Assembly (NCBI GenBank): GCA_026261815.1 | Contig: JAMPIT010000493.1 | Span: 9,875,501 to 9,939,500, forward strand | DNA length: 64,000 bases | DNA from: Monarcha castaneiventris obscurior | Taxonomy: Eukaryota; Chordata; Aves; Passeriformes; Monarchidae | Direction of reading: 5' to 3' | In this document: positions 47,442 to 58,764 of the stretch, in pieces | Layout: every line of letters starts with the position of its first letter | How positions within the stretch are numbered: position 1 is the stretch's first letter | Program-made: the position numbers and the translations under genes | Notes under the pieces: model-generated | Told to the model about the DNA's origin: nothing | Database searches by the model: none | What the model saw: only the letters and a program-made list of their open reading frames with translations

Positions 47442-49137
47442 GGAGCAAAGGGAGCATCCCAGTGCCAGCACCCTTTGAAGTCCCTGTCCCCTCTGTGGGA
47501 TCCCCGTTCCTCTGCCTGGGGACTCTCCCCAGCTGTTTTGGGGTCGTTTGAAGCGCTGGGGGAGGCAGAGGGAGGCCAGGATCACTCCAGGGCACAAGGC
47601 ACATTCCTTGGGGTTTCCAGGCCTCCGGAGAAAAGCCCCAATTAACCCATAACCAGCCGAGCATGGAAAAGCCAGGAGCAGAGAGTGCTGCCTCTGGCTC
47701 CGGGGCCAAAGGCTAAAATCCGTGCAAGGAGCTAAATGAGTTCCCTAATTGGGATTTCTGTCCATCCTCGGGTCCTCACCAGAATGAGATCAGCGACAAA
47801 TTCCCAGTTTTCCCCCCTCACACCATCCCCTTTCCTTTCCCTGCCCCATTAGTGCAGAAATAAATTAGAATGTATAATAGTAACAGAAATGAAATGAGAG
47901 GATTTATAGGAACAACAGGAATTAAATACTAAATCATAATTATATATTTTGTATTCTATATTAAAATTATAATAATGATAGATTAAATAAATAATAACCG
48001 GGCAGAGGAGCTGAAGCAGCCCTGAGGTGCTGCTCAGATCAGGTGGGACGCTCCAAGGAAAAGCTGGAAGTTGTCCCTGACAGCAGCAGCCTCCCCCTGT
48101 CTGATCCAGCCGTGCATCCCAAGCAGATTCCCGGATTTTCAGGAGCAGGGATGAGTTTTTAACGTTCCAGGGTGAAAAAACCCACAAAGAAAACACATCT
48201 CCCTGTCAATAACTCCGAGGGCTTCGACTCCAGAAGCAAAAGAACGACAGAACTCTGGGATTTTGCGTCTCTTTCTTTAGGATCATGGAATGAATTGGGT
48301 TGGGAGTGACCCCAAAATTCATCAGGAATCCCTGTCTGGGTGAGCCCCATTCCCACATCCCAGGAGGGCTCCCCGTGTCCCTGTCCCCATCCAGGAGCTG
48401 TCCCTGTCCCCATCCAGGAGCTGTTCCTGGAGCAGCCTCAGCCCGGATTTTCGAGGGGGGCTTTTTCAGTGTTATTATTTTGTGGTCAAAAGGTTGCACA
48501 GGCTCTTTTTTTTTTTTTTTCTTTTTTTTTCCTGATGCAGCGGCTTAGAAAGAGTGGAAAGGCAAATATTTGGATAATTCTTCAGGCCAGCGGGTTCCAT
48601 CAAAGGTTCCACAGCTCTCTGCAGCAAACCCGAACCTTTCGAGCCACAAACGCTGTTTTTGCAGCCGTAAAACACCCAGGGAAAAGGGGGGGAAAAAAAA
48701 AAGGGGAGGGAGAAAAAGAGGAAAAATATAAAAAAAAATAAAATCAAATAATAAAATCCATTTTCCATTCGCTTGAAAGTTGTAAAATTTAATGTGGTGA
48801 AAAATGACAGTTTAGTCCCAGAAGGAAAGTGCCCGGAGAGGTTGGGGCTGTTGGCGTGGGGGGATCAGGAATTGGTCTGGAATTGTGTCCCATAAAATCA
48901 ATGTTGGGAGCAGCAGGAGAAAGCTGGGGGTGCTGATTAAGGGCTCCTTGAATTCATGGATGAGATTGGAAAGAGCAATTCCCTGCTTGCTAGGAAGAAA
49001 TACATAGCTTACCCTCCAAAATCTCTTAAAATTCCACCTTTAGGTAGTCAAACCCCAAATTTAAACAGTGAAATGCTAAGTGAAATTTCCAGGGATGAGA
49101 ATTGGAAAAAACACCTTCATGTAATAACCAGGAAGCT
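47442..49137. other. Noncoding DNA with AT-rich and poly-T tracts
   Basis: At 47860-47995 the sequence is AT-rich, with many TAATAAT and AATTATA words. At 48379-48430 the word CCCTGTCCCCATCCAGGAGC occurs twice. T-runs lie at 48507-48530 and an A/G-rich tract at 48685-48760. No gene is recognised. Confidence 0.5.
48276..48335 (-). mobile_element. Possible CR1 LINE 3' remnant, antisense
   Basis: AGGATCATGGAATGAATTGGG, read as a start of the reverse-complement CR1 terminus, is followed by TTGGGAGTGACCCCAAAATTC. The match to the usual GGTTGGAAGGGACC...ATC pattern is loose, so this is tentative. Confidence 0.42.
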
Positions 49138-49241
49138 GTAAATTTAGAATTTTCCTGTTTAAATGTAGAGTATTCCCGTTTAAATTTGCAATTTTCCTGT
49201 TGAAATTTAGAATTTTTCTGTTTAAATTTGGAATTTTCCCG
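49138..49241. repeat. 21-bp AT-rich minisatellite, five units
   Basis: Units of the type TTTAAATTTAGAATTTTCCTG run from 49138 to 49241, with TTCCCG and GTAGAGTAT variants. The minus strand reads as NLNRKIL heptads, an artefact of the 21-base period. Confidence 0.9.
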
Positions 49242-51029
49242 TGAGTCAAATCCTCACAATTATTGAGGATCGAATGAGCTTTTTTAAATTTTTTTTTTTT
49301 GTTTTGACCCTGGGACATTAAATCTCATCCCAACTCCCAAAAATCCAGCAGGACGAAATATGTGAAACATTTCCCAAGAGTCAGCCACAAAACCCCAGAC
49401 TCTGAGCAGCTAAAAACCAACATTATTCCCCCTGCCTGGGAGAATTTGACACTTCTGGGTCCTGGCAGCATTTTTCCAAAGAAAATTAAAAAATAGCTGT
49501 GTCCCCATAAAAAAAAAAAAAAAAACAAAACCTCTTTGCTTTCCCTTTTCCATTCGCGAAGGGAAAAACACCAAAAAATCCCTTTCTGTCCTTTTTTTTT
49601 TAACATGGGAAATGTTAAAAAGTCATCAAATCTCCCCAAACGAGCCCTAATTAATGAGCAAACAGCAGAGCTGGGAAGAGAAATAAACCCAGCACCAGAT
49701 TTTCTGTAGCTCAATTCAAACCCGGGATGTTTGAAGGCCATAAATGCATTTTCTTGAATCTGGAGGTTCCTAATTAGCGACTGGAGAGGAAATTCGGGCA
49801 GCAGGGAAACACGGGATGCCTTTTTTTTGGGGAAATACTTCAGCCCTGGTGGTTTTTTTGGGACGGGGATGCCTTAAGCTGCCTCTGGAAACCAGAGGCC
49901 ACCAGCTCGAGCCACCCCCGATCTGCCCCTGTGGCCTTTGTGGGATCTCCATGAAATCTCCCCTCATTTCTCCGAGAAGCTTCTCCAGATTTTTTTTTTT
50001 TTTTATGGAGATTTTGAGCCTCCAGCTGGGTTTTGAATGCCAACTTTGTCCGTGTGAGATGAAATCTTGGCGTGACCCCGCGGTGCCGAGACAAGCAGGC
50101 CTCAGTGAGGCTTGGGCTGGGCTTTTCTGGGGGCCACAACCCCCAAACCTGCCCCAAAAACCTGGGCCCTCACAGAGCTTTTTTCATGTGAAAAAAAAAA
50201 AAAGAAGAGAAATGGCTCAAAGTGGTTGAAATAATCCCTGATTTGAGGGGAAATAATTCCGTGTGTCCTGGAGGAGTCCCAGGTGTGCTGAGCTTGGGCC
50301 TGGCTGCTTCTGCTGAGGGTGGGCTCATCCCTGAGGGAATTTTTCCATGAAATTCCTTGCAAACGGGGACCAATGTCCTCAAAAAGCCTTTGGGGCTCCT
50401 GAGAAGTCACCTAGGGACACTCCCAACACCTGAACTACCCCAGCCAGGGGGGTTCAGCTCCCGCTGGAGCTCTGGATGCCAATGGATTCATCCCATGGGG
50501 TTTTTATTGCAGGAATCGCAGCCAGCAGGAGATGCCCAAAAATTCCCATAACAGGGGGTCCCTTGGGGAGCGGGGCTGCCCCTCTCCCAGCAAACCCCGG
50601 GATGCAGCACAACCACTTGGATTTGTGGAGCAGGGAGGGCCCAGCTGCTCCTCCCAGCTGCCTCCCGGAGCCCAGACGGGAACATTCATCTCACACCACA
50701 AACAGGGATTTTTTTCCCTGCTCCGAGGCTTTCTTTTATCGGGATTCAGCACAATAAACAAAGGGGACGAGCTGATTTCCCTGGCAAAGGCCCCAACTCC
50801 TGCACAAACAGCTCCCAGGCCTGGCACATGCAGGGATTTTGCACCATCACCGGCCAGGCAGGGCCACATCAGCCCTAAAAACGCTGGGAAATGGGAATTC
50901 AGCTCCTTCCCCTGGAACAACAGCATCGATCCATGGGCTGCTCCTGCTCCCCTCTCACCTCTTGGTGCCTGCACAGCAAAAGGAATTGTCCCGGTAGCAA
51001 AGGGAACTTTTCCAAGCTGTGGATGGGAC
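49242..51029. other. Noncoding DNA, no gene recognised
   Basis: Contains T- or A-runs at 49283-49300, 49508-49525, 49989-50004 and 50190-50203. Open frames of up to 258 codons (50504-51280 minus) extend into the CR1 element and are not recognised as genes. Confidence 0.5.
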
Positions 51030-51236
51030 TTCAGGGAGGAAATTGTTCCCTGGGAGGGTGGGGAGGCCCTGGAATAGAATTCCCAGAGAAGTTGTGGCTG
51101 CCCCTGGATCCCTGGAAGTGTCCAAGGGCAAGGTTGGAGCACCCTGGGATAGTGGAAGGTGTCCCTGCCCATGGAATGATCTTCCAGGTCCCTTCCCACC
51201 CAAACCATTCCATGATTCCATGATTCTGTAATTCCA
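51030..51236 (+). mobile_element. CR1 LINE 3' end, sense, best-preserved copy
   Basis: In order: AGGGAGGAAATTGTTCCCTG, GGGTGGGGAGGCCCTGGAA, TTCCCAGAGAAGTTGTGGCT, GCCCCTGGATCCCTGGAAG, TGTCCAAGGGCAAGGTTGG, ATAGTGGAAGGTGTCCCTGC, CCAGGTCCCTTCCCACCC, AAACCATTCCATGATTCC and ATGATTCTGTAATTCC. This is the standard songbird-type CR1 3' region with its octamer-like tail. It is 5'-truncated, with no reverse transcriptase remaining. It is the strongest clue to an avian source. Confidence 0.93.
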
Positions 51237-53085
51237 AATAATTCAGCTTTTACTTTCCTTCTCCCAACGACTCTGGACACCCCTCCAGGCTTCTGCTGCC
51301 CTTCTTAATTATCCCACTTGGACAGAAATTCTTCCAGCTGAAAGTCAGGGATTTAAACCCCATTCCCAGCTTGTGACAAAGCCTTTCCCAACGGAGCACA
51401 TCTTAATTGGCCTTTCATTAATTGGGATAAAGGATCAGAGGAGTCAAGCCCAGCTCCATCACTCCTTGTGTCCTATTGGCTTTTCCTACAGGTGCCCTGC
51501 CTCTGCCACAAAAGGCCTCTAATTAATCACAAATAAAGCCATATTTCACTAATTTGATAAGGTTATCCTTCAACTCCAGCTATGGATGGAGCATCACGGA
51601 ATCATGGAATCATTAAGGTTGGAAAAGACCTTAAAGATCATCGAGGTCCCCTTGTTTCAAAGCACCACAAAGTGGACAAACAGTTTTTATTTCCTTTTCA
51701 GGGTTAGATTTTGTGGATTCCTTCCCAGAACTGAAAAAATCCTGGAGTTGTTAAGGAGTCTCTGCACGAGTGTTTGACAGAAGCAGGGATTTGCAGGCCA
51801 CCCCAAAATATGAAATCCAGAACCTGCTAAGGTTCCCTGGAGTCCCCATCCCACCAGTACCCCCAGGGGAGATCCCTGGGAGAGCACACTCAGGGAAAAT
51901 CCAGGGAAAATCCAGGGAAAATCTGAACCCTTCTGGGTCACCCCTCAGGCAAATCTCTCTCCCCAGAACAAGCCAAGATTCATTCCTGGCCAAAATCCCT
52001 GCTGGAGCTCCAAGCACAGCTTGATGAAGTGATTTTTCCTGACACGACGATGACGAGTCACTGTCAGAGGCAGGGCTTGAGCAGGGGGCAGATTTCCTGG
52101 GAATGCTCCAGCCCTTCCCTGAGCCAAGCTCCTGCTACCTGCAGGCAGCTCCCCCTTGGAAAAACACACCATTTTCCAAAGGTGAGGGAGTCTTGGGTTA
52201 CTAGGAACACAAATCATTACGAGCAAAACTGCATTCCCGTTTTATTGTATTTGTTTTATTTATAATTTTATGACTTATTCCACATTTTCCATATTTTCCG
52301 TGTGTTTCACGTCACGCTTGTCCCGTTCAGGCCTTGACATGGAAACTTGGGCTCCTCTCCACGTGCTGAACCTTCCTAAACAGCCTTGGTTCGTTGTTTG
52401 CTTGGCTGCTCCCATCCCTGGAGCCCGTGCCTGGAAAAGCCGGAGCGTTCTCCCACCTGGGAGCAGGACGGGGCCAGAAGGGAACAAAAGCCACTGGGAA
52501 TGGGATAAATCATTGAAAATAAAACCCATCCAGCTGGAGCTGTGACAAAGAACAGTTAGAGGCTCCTCTGCTTTGGGTTGTGGGTTTGCTCACGGGTTTC
52601 AATTGTCAAAAAATGGGATTTTTCCAGGCACGTGCACAGCCGGATTTCCCACCAAATCCAAACCACAGGCCAGGAATGACAGGGAAACTCCTCCTGGTGC
52701 TGCCAGGTTCCTTCCCCACTAGAAGGTGCTCTCATGGATCTGCAGGCAGAGTTCATTCCCTATTTCCCCCTCTCCCAGGTGCACAGATTTTCTTTCTCTC
52801 CCGAATCTGGAGCAAATCAGGATCGTTCAGCGGCGCCGCTTTTAGCTGCTCTTCCAAGGCTTTGTGCCAACAGGAACATTGGGTCAACCCGCAAAAAAAC
52901 CCTGGAAAATCTGCTGCAGCATCCGGGATGCTCCTGACAGGAGCTGCTGGCACGGGGCTGGCAGTTGGCATCGGGCTCGGAGCGTTTCACACCAGCTCAG
53001 CTCTCCCTCGCCAGTCTTGCACCCTCCCTGACCCCCCTGCTCATTCTCATTCAGTGCAATCCCACCACCAGAGTCCCAAATGAGC
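51237..53085. other. Noncoding DNA around a CR1 remnant
   Basis: The word GGGAAAATCCA repeats three times at 51893-51925. AT-rich sequence lies at 52235-52300. Open frames of up to 167 codons (52580-53083 plus) are not recognised. Confidence 0.5.
51593..51656 (-). mobile_element. CR1 LINE 3' remnant, antisense
   Basis: CATCACGGAATCATGGAATC, ATTAAGGTTGGAAAAGACC, TTAAAGATCATCGAGGTCC is the reverse complement of a CR1 terminus, including the tail octamers. About 60 bases remain. Confidence 0.9.
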
Positions 53086-54115
53086 CAATATCGTCCTCCT
53101 GATGGCAAAAGGATGCTCAATTCCTGCAAAAAAAACCACCCAGGAAAACTCAACAAGTTCACTCGAAATTCGAATAAAAAATAGACTTTTTAATCCCAGA
53201 ATCTTCACCAGTTCAGGGTTTGCAGGCAGGGCAGGGGGCGAGGAGCTGGGATTAAAACACGTGGCCAGGTAATTAAATTCATTAAAAGGTTTAAAAGTTT
53301 ACCTGAATCGTCTCTCTGATGGCAAAAGGATGCTCAATTCCTGCAAAAAAAAAAACCCAAAAAATTCAACAAGTTCACTCTAAATTGTATAAAGGGATTT
53401 TTTAATCTCAAGAGGGTTTGCAGGCAGGGCAGGGGGCAAGGAGCTGGGATTGAATCGTCTGGCCAGGTAATTCAATCCCCTAAAAGGTATAAAAGTTTAC
53501 CTGAATCATCTCTTTGATGGCAAAATGATGGCCAAATGCTGCAAAAAAAAAAAGAAAACAAAAAATTCAACAAATTCATTCTAAATTGTATAAAGGGATT
53601 TTTTAATCCTGGAAGGGTTTGCAGGCAGGGTAGAGAGCAAGGAGCTGAGATGGAATCATCTGGCCAGGTAATTAAATTCGGTAAAAACTAAATGTTTACC
53701 TGAATCATCTCTCTGACAGCAAAAGGATGCTCAATTCCTGCAAAAAAAAAACCCAAAAAATTCAACAAGTTCACTCTAAATTGTATAAAGGGAATTGTTA
53801 AGCTCAGAATCTCCACCAATGCAGCGTTTGCAGGCAGGGCAGGGGGCGAGGAGCTGGGATGGAATCATCTGGCCATGTAATTAAATTCAGTAAAAACTAA
53901 ATGTTTACCTGAATCATCTCTCTGACGGCAAAAGGATGCTCAAATCCTGCAAAAAAAAAAAGAAAACAACAAAACCAAAAAAAAAAAAAACCCCAAAAAT
54001 TCAACAAATTCACTCTAAATTGTATAAAGGGATTTTTTATCCCAGGAGGGTTTGCAGGCAGGGCAGGGGGCGAGGAGCTGGGATGGAACCATCTGGCCAG
54101 GTAATTCAATCCCCT
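53086..54115 (-). repeat. Roughly 200-bp tandem array with a 38-nt exon-like core, five units
   Basis: Five units repeat a core, a poly-A stretch (plus strand), AATTCAACAAGTTCACTC, TTGTATAAAGGGATTTTT, GTTTGCAGGCAGGGCAGG and TGGCCAGGTAATT. On the minus strand each core reads as pyrimidine tract, GCAG acceptor, 38 nt, then CAG|GTAAAC donor. Cores lie at 53303-53340, 53501-53538, 53700-53737 and 53909-53946, all 38 nt. The fifth, at 53086-53123, keeps the acceptor but lacks the donor. One frame is open in every core and reads GIEHPFAVREMIQ or close variants (GFEHPF, GIEHPFAIRETIQ, AFGHHFAIKEMIQ). Spacing is 198-217 bases, set partly by poly-A length. A length of 38 would shift the frame if included singly. 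I do not recognise the peptide. It is either a duplicated small exon or a minisatellite that happens to carry splice-like signals. Confidence 0.85.
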
Positions 54116-54752
54116 CCAAACTTCGCACCCCAAAGTGTCCCCCCCTAATTGATGGCCCCGTTGTGTGGTGTCACCTCCACCCTCAGCCTCCAGCACCCGC
54201 TGCTGCCCTCGCTGCCCCCCACAGCTGCCCCAGCACAGCCCCCCAGCAAAGCTGCAATTAGGGGGTGATTGTTAATCGCAGGGTCTCGCTCAGAGAGCGG
54301 GGCGAGGTTTCTGCAGCTCACACGCGCCAATTAAAGCTAATTTCAAATGGGAGTAATTGCACGGGGGCTCTGGAAACGACTGCAGAGGTCTTGTCCCCGG
54401 CAGCTGAGGGGCGTGGGGGGGGGGTGTTTTGACAAGTTTGGAGCAGATTTCCATGGAATACCAAGGAGCTGCTCTATTTTCCTTGGAGTCGTTGGTCAGG
54501 AAATGGAGACTGTGAAAGGTCAGGCAGGGATGGAGGTTGTTCAAGCCCTGATCCGTGGGGATCTGTTTCCAGTAGAAATCCTTCAGTCCCTCGATTCGGG
54601 CTTTCTGTGTGATCCCTGAGCAGGGGAAAGGGAGGGAGTCATCCATAGGGAAGGGTTTTTGGTGACTCGCTTTCACTCCTGCAAGGTGACACCCCCAAAA
54701 TGTCCCTCTGCCCTCTGGAATCATCTGGAAACCTGAGGAGTCGGGGTTGAGG
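54116..54752. other. Noncoding DNA with a candidate regulatory island
   Basis: At 54255-54365, GC-rich then AT-rich complex sequence holds ATTGTTAATCGC, CCAATTAAAGCTAATTTC and GGGAGTAATTGC words, resembling a homeodomain-type regulatory island. A G-run of 11 lies at about 54416-54426. Nothing coding is recognised. Confidence 0.45.
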
Positions 54753-55190
54753 TGATGCCTTCTGCAGCCACCCAGAAACAGAGACCAGACAAGAGGAAGG
54801 GAATAAAGGTCGGAGTTTATTTGAAGGCCTTCAAGGCACACCCTGGGGGAGCCAGAGGCTGCCTCCAAAAATGGACCCCAAGATGGACCCCAGGTCACGA
54901 GTTCCTCACACCTTTATAGGTTTGGTTCATTTGCATACCACGGTTAATTCTCCAATTAAAGCCCCAGTTCAATGATGGAATTCCCCTCAGCTTGCTCCCC
55001 CCTTAGAGGCTTTGGGTTACACATTTTGGGCCTAGCAGAGCCTGGCTGTCCTTGAAGGCAAAGCCTGGAGAGGCTTTGTTGTGTCTGCCCAGCACGAGAG
55101 AGCAGAAATTCCAGGCTACAAGGAACTGCAGAGTTACACTCTAAGCAGCACAGAAATTGAAAAATATAAAAGTTAAAACCTAAGGCATCA
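54753..55190 (-). mobile_element. Solo LTR of an endogenous retrovirus, 438 bp, inverted copy
   Basis: The reverse complement of the LTR at 35196-35633: same length, same TGATGCCT...AGGCATCA termini, about 9 substitutions and no indels. On the minus strand the TATAAA box is at 54913-54918 and AATAAA at 54816-54821. GAGG directly precedes the element and GAGG directly follows it, consistent with a 4-base target-site duplication. No internal retroviral sequence is attached. The minus-strand 202-codon frame (54290-54898) begins inside the LTR and is an artefact. Confidence 0.94.
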
Positions 55191-58100
55191 GAGGGACCTG
55201 GAAAACCCCAAAAAGTTGGTTGGGTCTCCACCCCACCCTGAGCTTTGCACTGAAACTTTTAATTTACAACACCAGACTCGAAACGGCGACGATTCCGAGG
55301 CTTCTGCGGGGTCAGAGACGTGTGAACATCACCCAGAACGCAGCCGGAGCCTCTCGGGGGCTCAGCAGCCCCGGGAGGGTTTCGTGGCAGGAGAACAGAC
55401 TGGGATGAGCCTGGATTGTGCCACATGGTCCCATAATGAGCCATCTGGGAGCGCCGTGCCCAGCAAAACCTTCCCTCCCTCCCCTCGCTCCGTTTGGGAT
55501 CCGGCGCTTCCCTTCCGAGGCCTCCCGGCTCTGCCCCACATTTGCTGACCCCACAGACTCCAGCAGGGCACAGGGCAGAGAGAAAAATGCTAAGGGAGAG
55601 CAAATCCTTCACCACCAGAGGGAAAACAGGCCTGGGGGAGCGGGATGATCCCTGAAAAGGCAAAGATCCCATCTCCCAGTTGTCTCCATCACCTCCTGCC
55701 GATCCGGGCTCCTCCCGTGTGGGACTTTCACCCCTAAATCAGTTGGGGTTTGGTTTCAAAAGACGTTTGTTGTCACAAGATGCTGAGAGAAAACTGGACA
55801 AGGTTTGGAAATTGAACTTTAATTTCCTTTTTTAACTTTTAACTCCACTCGATATGAGAGCTGATGCTCCTGCGTTGTAGCTGCATTCACGTGCTGCCGC
55901 AGAATAAAATTAAATGTATTTATGAGCAGTTGCAGCATCAGGGAGTCTGAAAGTTTTACCTTTTTTGTAGGGCAAAATACAAAAAGGAAATAAAAGCTGG
56001 GCCAGACTTGCCCTCACTTCAGTGTTGTCTTTGTGCCTGCGATATTTCAGATTATTTCAGGTAACACCACAGAAGCTCACCCCAAAAACAACACTGGGGG
56101 GCTTCAGAAAAACCAGAAAATTAAATAAAATATAACAAGGAAAAGAGAGAAATTAAACATCTCTGAGGCAAATGCAGAGAAATGCAAAAAGAAAGCGCAC
56201 GACACAAGAAAAGTGGCATCAAACTTTTAAATCTGTTTTTTTCCTCCTTAAAATTAAATTACTGCAAAAAAGAAAATTAGCGAGACTTGGCCTTTATATT
56301 CATTGCAAAGTGATGCTTTTAATGAGGGAATCCAAGAGAAAAGACCTTTAAAACATAAAGAGAGAAGCAGATTTATTTGATCAGAACCCCAACATCACGC
56401 AAGCGACGCGGAGGAGCCGGAGTGACAGGAACCGGTTTGGAGGGTGGTTTATTAACCCAAAACTGTTTGGATTTGGCTTTTTTGGGGGGAGATTAAAAGT
56501 CCTGGATGTGGCCAGACACAACAGGACCCTTTTAGGGTGCCCCAGCCCGTGGGGTCGGGGCTGTGCCCACGCAGAGCTCAGAGTGCCTGGCAGATGCCAC
56601 CGCAGGCACCGAGAGGAGCCAGAATTCCCCGGGGCCATTCCTGGTGCCTCTCCAAGCTGCCAGAGGAGTTTATGTTAACATCACGAGGCTGTCTCAGCTG
56701 CATCTGTCAGCACAGCCCCTCTGCAGACCTTGCCACGGTGGGAGACAGGGCAGGGGGAAGAGAAAAAGGCCATAAAAAAAAGAACAAGCCAAAAACATCC
56801 ATAAATATCCATAAAACTCCATCATCTTCACCCTCAAATCCAGGCTCCTCCAGCCTTGTCCAGGCAAAACCTCCGCAGAACCCTTTGGGGGGCAGCTTTT
56901 GAAGTGTTTTTAACACACAGGGAAAGAACACACGAGAGAAACTTGGCACGGAGTTTGGGCCAAGCAGCCAAGTTGGGCATGGAAAGAAAAAAAAAGTCGA
57001 CAATAAAAGGTCATTTCTCGCCAAGTTTGAGTAAGAATTCAATATCTACCTTTTTTCCTTGCTCTTTGCTTCATTATTGGCCAACTTTATGGAAAACACT
57101 GAAGTGGATTTATTATAATTGAGGGTTTTTCTCTCTTTTTTTTTTTTTTTTTGGACCAAGCAAAAGTTCTCCTGAGCAATAATTGAGTTATGGCAAGAGA
57201 GGAGCACAGACAGGGGGTGAAGGATGCAGCATCCAAAAAAATCCTCTTTTCCACACCATTCTTTAAACTTCAGCGAGTTCCCAAGCTCCAGTGATCTAAT
57301 CCTGCTGCTATTTATGATTTCTGAAATTATTTATTATAAAGTCTGTCCTGAAGTGGAAAATTCCCGGTGCCGATCCCATTTCCAAGCGGGAATTTAGCAC
57401 CGGGCACCACGAGCTTGGTGGGATAACAAACCTGCCGTGGTGAGGAGGAGGATTTTCATGGAATGAGCGTTTCCATCACGCTCCTGAGGCTCTGGATCAC
57501 ACAGGAGACGTTTCACAAGTGGCTCCCAAGGCGCTTTTCCAGCCCTGTGGTTGGGTGGCAGCTCCTCTCCGGGAGCTCTGTCCCAACCTGTTCCCACAGG
57601 CTCCTTCCTTGCCCCGGGAATTCCAGGTGGATGGGCTGATTAGGAGCAAGCTCCTGGCTGACGTGGGTTGGGTATTTAACATCCTGCTTTGCCTCATCCC
57701 TACCTTTATTTTCTTTTTTTTTTCTGGAAAGGCAGAGTTTTAAAAATCGATTTAAAGGAAATACGGGATTTGTTTCCACTTCTGAGAGCTGAAGTGGAAG
57801 CATCTTCCTCATCTTCTGAAGGCTGGGGGAGATTTGTCTGGATCTCCTGGGATATCTCACTTGGAAATGGGCAATTCCAGCTTGGACCAGCCCAAAATTC
57901 TGGGTGACCTGGAGCAGAGAAAGCTGCAACTTCTGAAATATCCAAATAAATCTGGGACGTTTTGGTGCAAGGACACAGATTCTGGATGCAAGATTTGAAA
58001 ATCCGACCACCTACATGAGACAGGAACGGAGCTGGGAATGACGAAAAAGGGATAAAACCCAGGCTGGAAGATGAAAAGCAAAAAGGAACCACAAGGCTGG

Positions 58101-58645
58101 GATTGACAAGAAGTTTATGAGCTGCAGGTTTGGGCTGAGTTTAAACAAGAAGAGTTTCCTCTCTGCCTCTTGTCAATTAAAGAGGCAATTCTTTTTCAGG
58201 TGGAGCAGATATTCCATTTTCTCGTATTCTCTTGGAAAAGTCCTTCTAAACTGAATGATTTTTTTTAACAAGTGAAAATTTTCCCAGCTATTCCATTTTC
58301 CTGTCCCATGTTGTCTTGGAAATGTCCTTCCAAATTGCTTTTTTTTTTTAACAAGTGAAAATTTTTCCCAGATGCTTCGAACTCTTTACAGTTTTGTTTT
58401 GTCATTCCACCAAATAAGAACCTAAAGAAGAAGAACCTTAAAAAAGGATCCATTCCTATTTATGATGCTGGAAGCTGCAGCAATGGGAAAAGCAAATTTT
58501 ATTCTGTTTGAAAAGACTGGTTTTTTATGGAACAGAAAATATTCCTGGCCAAAGGAATTGTGCAAAGGGTGCTTTCCCTCCAGGAATATTTCATGGCAGA
58601 GTCACCTCCGAGCCCGTGGTGGTTGGAAGGAGGAGATGGGAATGT
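55191..58645. other. Noncoding DNA, no gene recognised
   Basis: GC-richer to about 55.75 kb, then AT-rich and complex. 55840-56060 is listed separately. T- and A-runs lie at 56991-56998, 57137-57153 and 58260-58267. The words TTTTTAACAAGTGAAAATTTT and TTCCATTTTCCTGTCCCATG recur about 70 bases apart near 58213-58360, an old local duplication. No protein family is recognised. Confidence 0.5.
55840..56060. other. Candidate conserved noncoding element
   Basis: Complex AT-rich sequence with words such as CGTTGTAGCTGCATTCACG, AATGTATTTATGAGCAGTTG and GATATTTCAGATTATTTC, and no repeats or ORF. A TTTTTTGTAG acceptor-like word and a CAG|GTAAC donor-like word (near 56060) are present but give no convincing reading frame. 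Confidence 0.24.
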
Positions 58646-58764
58646 GGGATGGGATGGGATGGGATGGGATGGGATGGGATGGGATGGGATGGGATGGGAT
58701 GGGATGGGATGGGATGGGATGGGATGGGATGGGATGGGATGGGATGGGATGGGATGGGATGGGA
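58646..58764. repeat. (GGGAT)n pentanucleotide array, 23 copies
   Basis: Twenty-three perfect copies of GGGAT plus a partial one. All frames are open (MGWDG repeats on plus, SHPIP repeats on minus), an artefact. GGG every 5 bases gives quadruplex potential. The lack of interruptions suggests a variable, recently expanded locus. Confidence 0.97.
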
